A DNA stretch of 64,000 nt, from assembly GCF_000367365.1 (NCBI RefSeq), contig NZ_BARF01000084.1, positions 1-64,000 of the forward strand, written 5' to 3'. The stretch comes from Streptomyces prunicolor NBRC 13075. GTDB taxonomy: Bacteria > Actinomycetota > Actinomycetes > Streptomycetales > Streptomycetaceae. Positions 24,952 through 32,899 of the stretch are shown here, piece by piece. How positions within the stretch are numbered: the stretch's first letter is position 1; every line of letters starts with the position of its first letter. The notes below the pieces were generated by a model, which saw nothing but the letters and a program-made list of their open reading frames with translations, had not been told where the DNA came from and searched no databases. Both the position numbers and the translations under genes were made by a program.

Positions 24952-25749
24952 ATGCGCGAACAGTCCACCGACCTGCGCGAAACCGTCCGCCGCCGATACG
25001 CCGCCACGGCAGTGAAGGTCGCTGAAGGAGCCGGCACGGCATGCTGCGGACCCGAGCCCCAGTCGCAGCCCCAGTCCCAAACCCAGCCCCAGCCCCAGCC
25101 CGTCGAGGTCGACGAGAACTTCGGCTCCGCGCTCTACCCCACCGCCGAACGGGACAGCCTGCCCACCAAGGCGGTCGCCGCCTCCCTCGGCTGCGGCAAC
25201 CCCACCGCCGTCGCCGAACTCCGCGAGGGCGAACGCGTCCTGGACCTCGGTTCCGGCGGCGGCATCGACGTCCTGCTCTCCGCGCGCCGCGTCGGCCCCA
25301 CCGGCAAGGCGTACGGGCTGGACATGACCGAGGAGATGCTCGCCCTCGCCCTCGCCAACGCCGAGAAGGCGGGCGCCACCAACATGGAGTTCCTCAAGGG
25401 CACCATCGAGGCGATCCCCCTGCCCGCGAACACCGTCGACGTGGTCATCTCCAACTGCGTGATCAACCTGTCCGTCGACAAGCCCGCCGTCTTCACCGAG
25501 ACCTTCCGCGTCCTCACCCCCGGCGGCCGTATCGGCGTCTCCGACATCGTCGCCGACGACACCCTCACCCCCGAACAGCGCGCCGAGCGCGGCGACTACG
25601 TCGGCTGCATCGCCGGCGCACTGTCCTTCACCGAGTACCGCACCGGCCTGGAGGCGGCCGGCTTCACCGGGATCGACATCACCCCGACACACCCGGTCGC
25701 GGACGGCATGCACTCGGCGGTCATCCGGGCCACCAAGCCCCGGAGCTGA
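24952..25749 (+). CDS. arsM: Arsenite S-adenosylmethionine methyltransferase
   Basis: 265 aa, ATG with AGGAG 6 nt upstream. It methylates As(III) to methylated arsenicals. Residues 30-48 are a Gln/Pro-rich insert (PEPQSQPQSQTQPQPQPVE) between the N-terminal CC motif and the catalytic core. SAM motif I is VLDLGSGGGIDVLLSARRVG; Cys residues in SLGCGNP, SNCVINL and YVGCIAGAL match the arsenic-binding set. It is divergent from arsR and probably under the same control. A hairpin follows the stop. Confidence 0.93.
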   Translation: MREQSTDLRETVRRRYAATAVKVAEGAGTACCGPEPQSQPQSQTQPQPQPVEVDENFGSALYPTAERDSLPTKAVAASLGCGNPTAVAELREGERVLDLGSGGGIDVLLSARRVGPTGKAYGLDMTEEMLALALANAEKAGATNMEFLKGTIEAIPLPANTVDVVISNCVINLSVDKPAVFTETFRVLTPGGRIGVSDIVADDTLTPEQRAERGDYVGCIAGALSFTEYRTGLEAAGFTGIDITPTHPVADGMHSAVIRATKPRS

Positions 25750-25750
25750 A

Positions 25751-25784
25751 CAGCACCCGGCCGAAGGAAGTTACTTGGGTGCTG
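25751..25784 (+). terminator. arsM terminator overlapping repeat A
   Basis: CAGCACCC pairs with GGGTGCTG across an 18-nt loop directly after the arsM stop. The last four bases of the stem (GCTG) are the first four of the 17-bp repeat A. Confidence 0.55.
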
Positions 25785-25797
25785 CGTAGCAGGTCAG
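25781..25797. repeat. Repeat A, left copy (candidate att site)
   Basis: The 17-bp sequence GCTGCGTAGCAGGTCAG occurs here and again at 36720-36736, next to tRNA-Lys, in direct orientation. It brackets the integrase- and relaxase-bearing segment, as expected of attL and attR of an integrated element. Confidence 0.6.
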
Positions 25798-25879
25798 CCC
25801 ATGGTGTCGAAGTCTTGGCGGGATCTTGCTGGGTAGGTTCCGGATGCTGCCTCAGTGTCCGGAACTACCAGGCACGTCA

Positions 25880-26137
25880 GCACAGTTCCTGCCGCACCGT
25901 CCGCTCACGCATCGCTGGCGCCGGGGCGCACTCTGGCTGGAGACCGCCCGCGCCTACAGTCACCAGGGCAGGCCCGCCGACGGCTACCAGGCCCTGCGCA
26001 TCGCCGAGAGCTGTGCGGCTCAGGACATCCGCCGCCCGGCCGTACGCGAACTGGTCGCCGACATGGCAGCCCGCGACCGCCGCCGGGCACTGCCCGAACT
26101 GCACCACTTCAGCCGCCAACTGGGAGTCCCCGCGTGA
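25880..26137 (+). pseudogene. C-terminal fragment of an XRE/TPR regulator
   Basis: The frame ending at 26137 encodes RRGALWLETARAYSHQGRPA, then DGYQALRIAESCAAQDIRRP and VRELVADMAARDRRRALPEL, the C-terminal TPR-like part seen in many Streptomyces XRE regulators. There is no HTH and no plausible start, so the 5' part has been lost, probably at the element boundary. The stop overlaps the GTG of the next gene as GTGA. The second repeat (B) begins at 25900 inside this fragment. Confidence 0.6.
25900..25916. repeat. Repeat B, left copy
   Basis: TCCGCTCACGCATCGCT occurs here and at 36648-36664, same orientation. Together with repeat A this gives two independent 17-bp matches near both ends of the element. 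Confidence 0.5.
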
Positions 26138-26679
26138 GTGGCCGGCCCGACAAGCCGTTCCTCCAGATCGTCGCCTGCGCGGCCGGGGTGGCCACCGACG
26201 TCGGCAAGCTGATCACCGCAGCGCACGAGCGGAACTGGGACGTCGGTGTCGTCGCCACCCCGCAAGGGCTCGGCTTCCTCGACGTCGAGGCGGTCGAGGC
26301 GCAGACCGGTCTCCCCATCCGCTCGGCCTGGCGGACACCGGACCAACCGCGCCCGACCCGCCCCGCAGACGCGATCGCGGTAGCCCCGGCCAGCTTCAAC
26401 ACTGTCAACAAATGGGCCGCCGGGATCTCCGACAACCTCGCCCTGGGCATCCTGTGCGAAGCACCCGCCATGGGCGTACCGGTCGCCGTGCTGCCGTACC
26501 TCAACTCGGCCCAGGCCGCCCATCCCGCGTACCGCCAGAGCCTGGAGCGATTGCGCGAGATGGGCATCCTAATCGGGTCGTACGAGCCTCATCGGCCGAA
26601 GGCCGGCGGTGGGGCGGATCGGTATCGCTGGGAGGAAGTGCTGGAGCTGCTTGCCCCGAAACTGTCCGCGAGGTCGTAA
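26134..26679 (+). CDS. Flavoprotein (PPCDC/dihydromethanopterin reductase-like fold)
   Basis: 181 aa, GTG start overlapping the preceding stop. It has the flavoprotein (PF02441-type) pattern: LQIVACAAGVATDVGKLITA near the N terminus, then VVATPQGLGF, IAVAPASFNTVNKWAAGISD (FMN-binding loop with Asn) and CEAPAMGVPVAVLPYLNSAQ. These proteins bind FMN and include cysteine decarboxylases, but this small stand-alone form has no assigned reaction. Partnership with an XRE regulator is common in Streptomyces. It ends exactly where the convergent relaxase gene ends. Confidence 0.8.
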   Translation: MSGRPDKPFLQIVACAAGVATDVGKLITAAHERNWDVGVVATPQGLGFLDVEAVEAQTGLPIRSAWRTPDQPRPTRPADAIAVAPASFNTVNKWAAGISDNLALGILCEAPAMGVPVAVLPYLNSAQAAHPAYRQSLERLREMGILIGSYEPHRPKAGGGADRYRWEEVLELLAPKLSARS

Positions 26680-28389
26680 TCAGCGCCGCCTTCCTTGCGG
26701 CGGTTGCGAGGTCGGGATGGCGGCGGGTGTGTGGCCTGCGGCATCCGGGAGTTGTGGTGCGCTGCCGCTCCGTACTGTGCTGCGAGCCTGTGCCGCACGG
26801 GCTCGTGCGCTGGGTGCCGGTCGTGTGCTGAGGCGTTGGATGCGCCAGGTCAGGACTCGTGCCGGGGAGTCGGCGTCGTCCAGGGCGCGTTGATCGGCGG
26901 CCTGTTGGAGGAGCTGCTCCGGATCGTGGCCGGCTGCCTCGGCCTCGGCGAGGACGGCGGTGAGCGCGCCGAAGGCGGGGTCTTCGACGACCTGCTCGGC
27001 ATGGTCGGGGACAGCTTGGCGCAGGTGGTAGATGTGCCGGTCCACGGTCTGCTGCGGTGGTCGGCGTTGGGCGAGGGCAGCCAGCGGTACGGCGGCTGCT
27101 TGGTCGTAGGCGGCCTGGAGGTGGACCAGGGTCTGGTGGGCGGCGGCAACCTGCTGGTCGTGATGGCGGAGTTGGTGCCAGCGAGCGGCGGCGATGACGA
27201 CCAGGATCGCGGCGTCGAGGAACATCGCCAGGGCGGCGCCGTCCTTTGGGGCGGGCTCTCGGAGCATCGCGCGTACGGCGCCGCGCAGGGCGCGGGCGTG
27301 GTGGTGATCGGCGCGGATGCGGGAGCGGGTGGCGCGTTCGAACGCGGTGGCCGCTTCTCGGAGTTGGTGGCGCACAGTTTGGGGTGTGACGAGGGGAAGG
27401 GCGTCGAGAGCTTCACCGAAGGCGGCGAGGTGACCTTGGGAGGCTTCGTCGTCGGGTTGGTCGAAGTGGTGGGGGATGCGTTGTGCTGCGGCGGTGGCCT
27501 GATGCCAGGGGTTGGGCCTGCGCGGGCCCGACTGGCCGGTGGGCTGCGGCCCCATGCTCGCCAGGCGTTCTTGGATCTTGGGGAGGGACAGGTCCGGGGC
27601 GAGTTTGGAGCCGGAGTACCAGATGGGAGCCTGGGCGTCGTCCGCGACGGCGACCTTGTATCCCCGTACGTCGCCTGAGGGGAAGTGCACGACCTCGACG
27701 AGCACGCCGTCGATGTGGCTAAGCAGGTCGACGAACTCCTCGATGGTGGAGGCGGCGGCCACGACGGTGCGGACGGTGGTGCGCAGGCGTTCGCGGGCGG
27801 TCTTGTCGTGGCCGGCGCGGCGGGCCTTCTCCTGTTCGGCGCGGGTGGGGCGTTCGGCGGCGGTGCGATCTCCGCGGACGACCTGGAAGAGGCCGTATTC
27901 CTTCTCGATGGCGGCGAGTTCGTGGTCGGCGGTGAGGTAGTCGTTCCAGTGGCGTGCGGTGCGCAAATCGGCGCGGACCTTGGTGGCGGCGATGTGGATG
28001 TGGTCCGGCGCGTGGCGAACGGCGACCCAACGGCAGCCGTCCGGATCTCCGTCGGGTGCGATGCCGGTGGCCGCGACGACGCGGCGGGCGATGTCGGCCC
28101 ACTCGTCGTCGCTGAGGTGGCGGTCGGATTCGGCGGCCCGGATCGAGCAGTGCCACGTGTGCTTCTCGGGGGCGTGGCCCAGTCGCCGGGCCTGTTTGAC
28201 GTGCAGGTCGAGGTCGGCCACGAGGAGCTTTCGAGTGGCGTCGAAGTCGTCGGCGCGGCCGGGGTCGGGGGCGAAGCCGTCCCAGGAGGCGACCAGGTGA
28301 GGGTCGGTGTGGTCCTTGGCCTTCTTCGTGTCGAACAGGTACCGGATCAGACCGGCAGTGTCCGTGCCGCCGCTGATCTTCGCGATCAT
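26680..28389 (-). CDS. Relaxase/mobilization nuclease
   Basis: 569 aa from the ATG at 28389, which overlaps the MobC stop as ATGA; the open frame extends 1.4 kb further upstream but that part is out-of-frame shadow. N-terminal MIAKISGGTDTAGLIRYLFD is typical of actinobacterial MobA-like relaxases. The His triad region is WVAVRHAPDHIHIAATKVR, and a preceding HTWHCSIRAAE segment matches motif II. It nicks oriT and pilots the strand during conjugal mobilisation. The C-terminal 250 residues are helical, Gln/Ala-rich and probably bind DNA or partner proteins. Confidence 0.88.
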   Translation of the reverse strand: MIAKISGGTDTAGLIRYLFDTKKAKDHTDPHLVASWDGFAPDPGRADDFDATRKLLVADLDLHVKQARRLGHAPEKHTWHCSIRAAESDRHLSDDEWADIARRVVAATGIAPDGDPDGCRWVAVRHAPDHIHIAATKVRADLRTARHWNDYLTADHELAAIEKEYGLFQVVRGDRTAAERPTRAEQEKARRAGHDKTARERLRTTVRTVVAAASTIEEFVDLLSHIDGVLVEVVHFPSGDVRGYKVAVADDAQAPIWYSGSKLAPDLSLPKIQERLASMGPQPTGQSGPRRPNPWHQATAAAQRIPHHFDQPDDEASQGHLAAFGEALDALPLVTPQTVRHQLREAATAFERATRSRIRADHHHARALRGAVRAMLREPAPKDGAALAMFLDAAILVVIAAARWHQLRHHDQQVAAAHQTLVHLQAAYDQAAAVPLAALAQRRPPQQTVDRHIYHLRQAVPDHAEQVVEDPAFGALTAVLAEAEAAGHDPEQLLQQAADQRALDDADSPARVLTWRIQRLSTRPAPSARARAAQARSTVRSGSAPQLPDAAGHTPAAIPTSQPPQGRRR

Positions 28390-29030
28390 AGGGCGGACCT
28401 CTTGGCGACCGCTTGGTTCGCGGCGGACGCGATGTGGCCGACGGTGGCGCCTACTGCCTCCAAGGCGGGTTCGACCTGGGCCAGCATGGCGTTGTCCCCA
28501 GGGTGTGGATGGCCGCCGGAGTGGAGCTTCTTGGTGATCTGGTTGATGTTGTGGCCGATCCAAGCGACCTCGCGGCGCAGGGCGGTCAGTTCGTCGATGT
28601 AGTCGTCGAGGGGTGTGCGCTGGCCGGGGAGGGCGAGGTCGCCGTGGAGGTGAGCCATGACGACGGCGCCGACGTAGTGGGCGCCGGCGATGTTCAGGGA
28701 CCGGGCCTTGGCGAGGATCGCGGTCTTCTCGTCGGTGCTGTAGCGCACATCGACGCGCTCTTTGCGCTGGACGGATTCGCGCTGACGGCGGCGGGCGACG
28801 CGGTGCAGCGCGGCGGCATCGGCTGCTCGCGGCAGCGGAACGACTGGGGTCTCGACGAGCTTGTCCTCCTCGGGCACCCCCTGGTGCCCGAGCCTCTCCG
28901 CCACCCCCGGGGCGGAGGCACCCCCGTTGGACCGGCCCTTGGACGGTCCAACGGGATACCTTGCTGGCTGGGTTGCCGTGGTGGTCATCTCCCGTTGGGT
29001 AGTGGGGAGTTCGTAGTTCGGGTCGTGCAT
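28386..29030 (-). CDS. MobC-like relaxosome accessory protein
   Basis: 214 aa. The C-terminal half (RVDVRYSTDEKTAILAKARS, then ALRREVAWIGHNINQITKKL and ALEAVGATVGHIASAANQAV) is a MobC-type ribbon-helix-helix plus helical region that helps the relaxase melt oriT. The N-terminal 90 residues are low-complexity. It is translationally coupled to the relaxase. An internal ATG (MTTTATQ) 14 codons downstream is an alternative start. Confidence 0.8.
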   Translation of the reverse strand: MHDPNYELPTTQREMTTTATQPARYPVGPSKGRSNGGASAPGVAERLGHQGVPEEDKLVETPVVPLPRAADAAALHRVARRRQRESVQRKERVDVRYSTDEKTAILAKARSLNIAGAHYVGAVVMAHLHGDLALPGQRTPLDDYIDELTALRREVAWIGHNINQITKKLHSGGHPHPGDNAMLAQVEPALEAVGATVGHIASAANQAVAKRSAL

Positions 29031-29075
29031 GAGGGGGTTCTCCGTGGTGCGTTCGTGGGGCGGGAAGCGGTCGTC

Positions 29076-29980
29076 TCAGAAGGCGCGGGCAGATGCCCTG
29101 TCGCCTTCGGCCCGCCGCTGCGAGGTGGCCTCGTCGAGTTCGGTCTGCAAGGCGTCTTTGACCTTTTCCGCGTCGGCCCTGCCGATGGACAGGCCCTTGT
29201 CTCGTATCGCCGCCTCGATGTGGCGGCGCGAAGCGCGGCCTCCTCGTCCGAGTGGCGCGTTGCGGGCGATGGTGAGGAGCTCCTCGGAGACCGTGCTGGA
29301 CTCTTTGCCTTCCGGCTCGTCCGAAGGATGCGGGAGCTCCGGCAGATTGGCGGCAGCCCGCGCCACCTCGGTGTGCCGGTCCGCCGTTTCGAGGGCGGCT
29401 GACTGCGGCTGACCGGAACCGTCTTCCGTAAGGCGGGCGATCTGGGTGCTGTTGTGGCTGCGGTCGGCAGCGTTGTGGCGTTGAGTGGCGTCGGCGGGCT
29501 CGGCAACAAGCTGGTGGATCTGCCGCATCAGGACACCGAAGGCCAGCAGCGCGGCGGTCGGGGGGGGACCGCGGCGACCACGTAGTCGAGCAGGGGCACG
29601 GCGCCGGTGCCACCCGTGCCACTGACGCCCGCCACGTTGAGTGCGATGGAGCCGACCGATCCGGTGGCGGTGAGGGCGATGGCCCACCCGTCGGTCGCTT
29701 GGCGCAAACCGGCGCGGAGCATGAGCAGTTCGCCCGCGATGATGAACGCGTCGAGGGTCGCGGGCCAGGCCCACTGGCGGACCGGGGAGTTCCTGAGCCC
29801 GTGTTGTCCGGCGACCTCGGCGAGATGCGCGTACGAGAGCCAGAACCCACCGGCCGTGAGGGCCACGATGACCACGCCCGCTGCGATGAGCGTGAAGCGC
29901 TCGGCGGCCTGCTGGGTCGTGGTCGGCCGTCCCTCGTCGGGGCGTTCGTCTCGGCTGCTGGCGGTGGAGAGTTTCGTCAA
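29076..29980 (-). pseudogene. DUF2637/SpdB-like membrane protein, frameshifted in a poly-C tract
   Basis: From a TTG at 29980 (AGGAG 8 nt upstream) the frame gives TTTQQAAERFTLIAAGVVIV, GFWLSYAHLAEVAGQHGL and ATLDAFIIAGELLMLRAGLR, the DUF2637 membrane domain linked with mobile-element spread. At a run of eight Cs (plus-strand Gs 29560-29567) the frame is lost. The other frame continues seamlessly as TAALLAFGVLMRQIHQLVAE and ends at 29076. One base is missing or two are extra. It may be a broken gene, a sequencing error in a homopolymer or a slippage-controlled gene. Confidence 0.75.
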
Positions 29981-29999
29981 GCGGGGTGCTCCTGGGCGT

Positions 30000-30345
30000 C
30001 GGCGTGTGGTCCGTCTTTGCCGTCTTGGCCGTTGCAAGCGCAGGTCAGGGCAGGTACGGCACGAGGTTTGGTCTGCCGTCTCGGCCGATGCCGGAGACTT
30101 TCTCCGGCATCGGCCGAGACGGCTTAGTAGTGCTGTGCCGTCCCAGCGGTTGGCGCTCTGACCTGCGGCGATACGGCGGGGACGGGCGGGACGGCACAAG
30201 ACGGATCGGGACGTGGTCCCGGCCCCGCAACGCGGCCTTCATGATCGCGTTGCCGTCTTGCCCCCGGTTGCCGTCTTGTCTGCATGCCGTTTGACCTGCG
30301 GGATCACGGCAGGGACGGCAGGGACGGCAGGGACGGTTATCCGGG
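30000..30345. repeat. Repeat-rich non-coding locus, candidate origin of transfer or replication
   Basis: Between the DUF2637 gene and the DUF3631 ATPase gene there is no credible coding frame. The region holds a palindrome with 23-bp perfect arms and a 3-nt loop (30075-30097 and 30101-30123), several GCCGTCTTG/CAAGACGGC-like copies (about 30018, 30075, 30203, 30255, 30273), and three tandem copies of GGCAGGGAC (30308-30334). Such iterons and large hairpins mark oriT, oriV or single-strand origins in mobile elements. Confidence 0.55.
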
Positions 30346-30355
30346 GATGCGGGGC

Positions 30356-31648
30356 TCAGCCCGAGGCGGAGGCGCTAGGCCCGGCGTCCACCGGGTGGAC
30401 GGTGGGGCAGTAGCGCCGCCAGGCGTCGAGGAACTTGTTGCGGATGTAGCCCTTGCGCTGGGTTCCGTCGGCGAGGCGGACGTTGCCTGGCTTGATGACG
30501 TACGGGCTGAGCATCCGTGCCAGTTCGCGGGAGTCCAGCCCGTTGCGCCCCCACTCTGCCCACGGGGCCTCTGCGTCCTGGCGCAGGTGGTAGAGCAGCT
30601 CGTCCGTGGAGAGGCTGTCCGCCTCGCGCTGGGCGGCGAAGACCCGGCGGATGTCGGCGAGGATCCGCGCGCCGCCGGGTCGCTCCTCCTCCGCCTCGAC
30701 CTCTGTGGCCACCATCCGCGCACACGCCGTACGGGCGCGGCGGGGCCAGGACCCGGCGGCCAGGTCGGCGACGATGACCAAGGGCTCCCAGGTGTCGGCC
30801 GCCCGGTCTTCCACCGGCATGACCGGCTCCAGCTCTGCCGCCTCGTCCAGCAACGGCCTGGCCCAGGCAGCGATGCGGTCGCGCAGTTCATGCAGGGCCG
30901 GGATGTCGCGGCGGGAGCGGAAGGGCTTGACCTTCTCGCCGTCGGCCCGGCGCCGCATGCGGATCACGATGGCCCGGTCCATGATCGTGTCGGGCAGGTC
31001 GCCGATCCCCGCGATGGCCGCCATGGCGAAGGTCGCGAAGCGGTGCGGAGTGTGGTCGTTGCCGACGACCCGGGTGACGTACCGGTTGCGCTGGTGGCCG
31101 GCGTTGAGCAGGCCGCGCATCTCCTCGTTCTTCTCCGCCACCTTCGGGGTGCCGAAGATTGTGTCCGCCTCGTCCACAAGAAGCGTGGGCGGGTTCTCCT
31201 CGGTGATCGACCGGAAGATGGCCGCCGGTGTGGTGTTGATGGTGAGCATCGGCTCGTGGACCGTCTCGGTCAGCACGTCCAGCAGCCGTGACTTGCCGCA
31301 CCGCTTCGCCGGTCCCACCACCGCCAGACGCGGCGCGTGCTGCCACGCTGGCTGGAGATGCGTCGCCGCCACCCACAGCGTGACCGCGTCCAGCGCCTCG
31401 GGCGAGGGCAGGATCACGAACTTCGCTATCTGCGCACGCAGTTCATCCAGCAGCGCCGAGCCGGGCGTCGGCTCCGGATCCGGCACCGCCTCCTCGGCAG
31501 GCTGTCCCACCGAAGTGGCGTCAGGCGCAACGTCGTTGGCGGACGTCGGGGCTTCGCCGGCCTGGTGGCCGAGTTGGCCGGGGACGGTGACGGGCGGCCA
31601 CGAGGGCTTGCCGGAGTCGGAATAGGGCTCGGCTCCCGCATGTTCCAC
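30356..31648 (-). CDS. DUF3631 domain ATPase, probable replication or helicase-like protein
   Basis: 430 aa from the GTG at 31648, preceded by AAAAGGAG 7 nt upstream. The P-loop is VVGPAKRCGKSRLLDVL (about residue 86) and Walker B is PTLLVDEADTIFG; sensor-like Arg residues follow in DRAIVIRMRRR. The last 200 residues match the DUF3631 domain found next to primase/helicase modules on actinobacterial plasmids and integrative elements. It may load or drive replication from the adjacent repeat-rich locus. The 233-bp gap upstream (31649-31881) contains no gene I can support. Confidence 0.8.
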   Translation of the reverse strand: MEHAGAEPYSDSGKPSWPPVTVPGQLGHQAGEAPTSANDVAPDATSVGQPAEEAVPDPEPTPGSALLDELRAQIAKFVILPSPEALDAVTLWVAATHLQPAWQHAPRLAVVGPAKRCGKSRLLDVLTETVHEPMLTINTTPAAIFRSITEENPPTLLVDEADTIFGTPKVAEKNEEMRGLLNAGHQRNRYVTRVVGNDHTPHRFATFAMAAIAGIGDLPDTIMDRAIVIRMRRRADGEKVKPFRSRRDIPALHELRDRIAAWARPLLDEAAELEPVMPVEDRAADTWEPLVIVADLAAGSWPRRARTACARMVATEVEAEEERPGGARILADIRRVFAAQREADSLSTDELLYHLRQDAEAPWAEWGRNGLDSRELARMLSPYVIKPGNVRLADGTQRKGYIRNKFLDAWRRYCPTVHPVDAGPSASASG

Positions 31649-31881
31649 GGGGCAGCTCCTTTTCTGGCGGTGGCGGGCGGGTGCGCCCTGGCCGCCGGGT
31701 TGGTTCTTCACGGGCCGGTTGGGGTTGCTCGGGCCTCCGGCGTTGCACCGCCGGGGGCCCATCCCCGTCTCGCGGGCACCAGGCCATCGCGAGGGAACAC
31801 GGACCGTACGTCCACACCCGGCAACAGTCCAGCGTTTCTGTGTCAGCTCAGCGCAGAACCGTTTGCTACGGTGCCGCGCCA

Positions 31882-32121
31882 TCACGCCGCCAGACCCAGC
31901 AGATCGAGCAGATCCGCGGTCACGACCCGGTAGGCGTTGCCCAGCCGCAGCACCTTGCACGGGTACTCGCCCCGCTTCGCCAGCTCGTACCCCTTGCTCC
32001 GCCCGAGTCCGAGAGCACGGTTGCCCGTGTCCAGTTCAACGGACACCGGGAGGGCGAGAAGCTCCTCCCGGCTCATCCCCTTCGAGTCCTTCATCCGTCC
32101 GGCCGTCGCGTCTTCGCGCAT
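31882..32121 (-). CDS. xis: Excisionase-like HTH DNA-binding protein
   Basis: 79 aa. The MerR/excisionase-type HTH reads ALGLGRSKGYELAKRGEYPC followed by KVLRLGNAYRVVTADLLDLL. It should bend DNA at the att sites and direct the integrase toward excision. It is divergent from the XRE-int pair. A second member of the same family sits next to the other integrase (38800-39051). Confidence 0.85.
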   Translation of the reverse strand: MREDATAGRMKDSKGMSREELLALPVSVELDTGNRALGLGRSKGYELAKRGEYPCKVLRLGNAYRVVTADLLDLLGLAA

Positions 32122-32209
32122 GCAGTGCGCCCCTTTTCGGTACAGCCCTCGGCGAACGTGGCCCTCACGTCCGGCTCCAGGCGTCTACCAACCATCATCG
32201 GGAAGCTAA

Positions 32210-32226
32210 TGTGTCTTCATGACACA
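32210..32226 (+). promoter_or_regulatory. Palindrome over the XRE start codon
   Basis: TGTGTC-TTCAT-GACACA (17 bp) includes the ATG at 32219-32221. TAATGT at 32208-32213 could be the -10 of a leaderless transcript. A repressor bound here would block both transcription and translation start. Confidence 0.5.
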
Positions 32227-32899
32227 ACGCGGTGTGGATGCTGATGAGGACGAGGTTCCCGAGTGGGAGGACCGGGTCAAGGCCAACGTGGCCGGCGAGG
32301 TCCGGCGCAGAAGGAAGGAGATGGGATGGAGCGCACAGGACTTGGCGGACCGGTGCGAGCAGCTCGGGCATCCCATCCCGCGCAACGTGATCGCCAACAT
32401 GGAGTCCGGCCGCCGGGCCACTCTGCCCCTCGTAGACGTCATCGTCCTGGCCGCCGCCCTGGAGACGTACCCGGTCTACCTGATCTTCCCGGTCGGCTAC
32501 GTCGACCGAACCCAGGAACTCCCTTTCCAGGACCTCGTCCCCACCTGGGACGCCCTGCGTCGCTTCACCGGCGACGAGGACGTGGCCTTGCACGACGCGG
32601 GCCTGGTCCCCGACTTCGAAGTGCACAGCAATCTCGTACGCACCGCCCTGGCCGCCCTCGAAGAAGCAGAACAGGCACGGTTCGCAGCCAAGACCGTAAG
32701 CAACCGCGCCCAACAGGAAGAAGCCGAGCGCAGGCGAACCAAGTACTCCGACGAGGCCATCTCCGCCAAGTACAAACTCCGCTACCTCCGCCGCGACCTC
32801 CGCGACGAAGGCGCCACCCCGCCCTATCTCCCACCCGCCTTGGCCGACGTCGACCTGCCTGAAACCGACCCCAACACCACCCCGGAGGAACGCGTTTGA
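32219..32899 (+). CDS. XRE family transcriptional regulator of the integrase
   Basis: 226 aa. N-terminal HTH: AGEVRRRRKEMGWSAQDLAD, then RNVIANMESGRRATLPLVDV (about residues 25-70). The C-terminal half is a charged coiled coil (LEEAEQARFAAKTVSNRAQQ). The stop overlaps the TTG of the integrase as TTGA, so it is coupled to int and probably controls int and the divergent excisionase. It appears leaderless, with its start inside a palindrome. Confidence 0.88.
   Translation: MTQRGVDADEDEVPEWEDRVKANVAGEVRRRRKEMGWSAQDLADRCEQLGHPIPRNVIANMESGRRATLPLVDVIVLAAALETYPVYLIFPVGYVDRTQELPFQDLVPTWDALRRFTGDEDVALHDAGLVPDFEVHSNLVRTALAALEEAEQARFAAKTVSNRAQQEEAERRRTKYSDEAISAKYKLRYLRRDLRDEGATPPYLPPALADVDLPETDPNTTPEERV

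Noticed and set aside
26680..29850. Relaxase frame extending to 1056 codons
   Set aside because: The part upstream of 28389 overlaps the MobC-like and DUF2637 genes and reads as low-complexity Pro/Arg sequence. The ATG overlapping the MobC stop is the better start.
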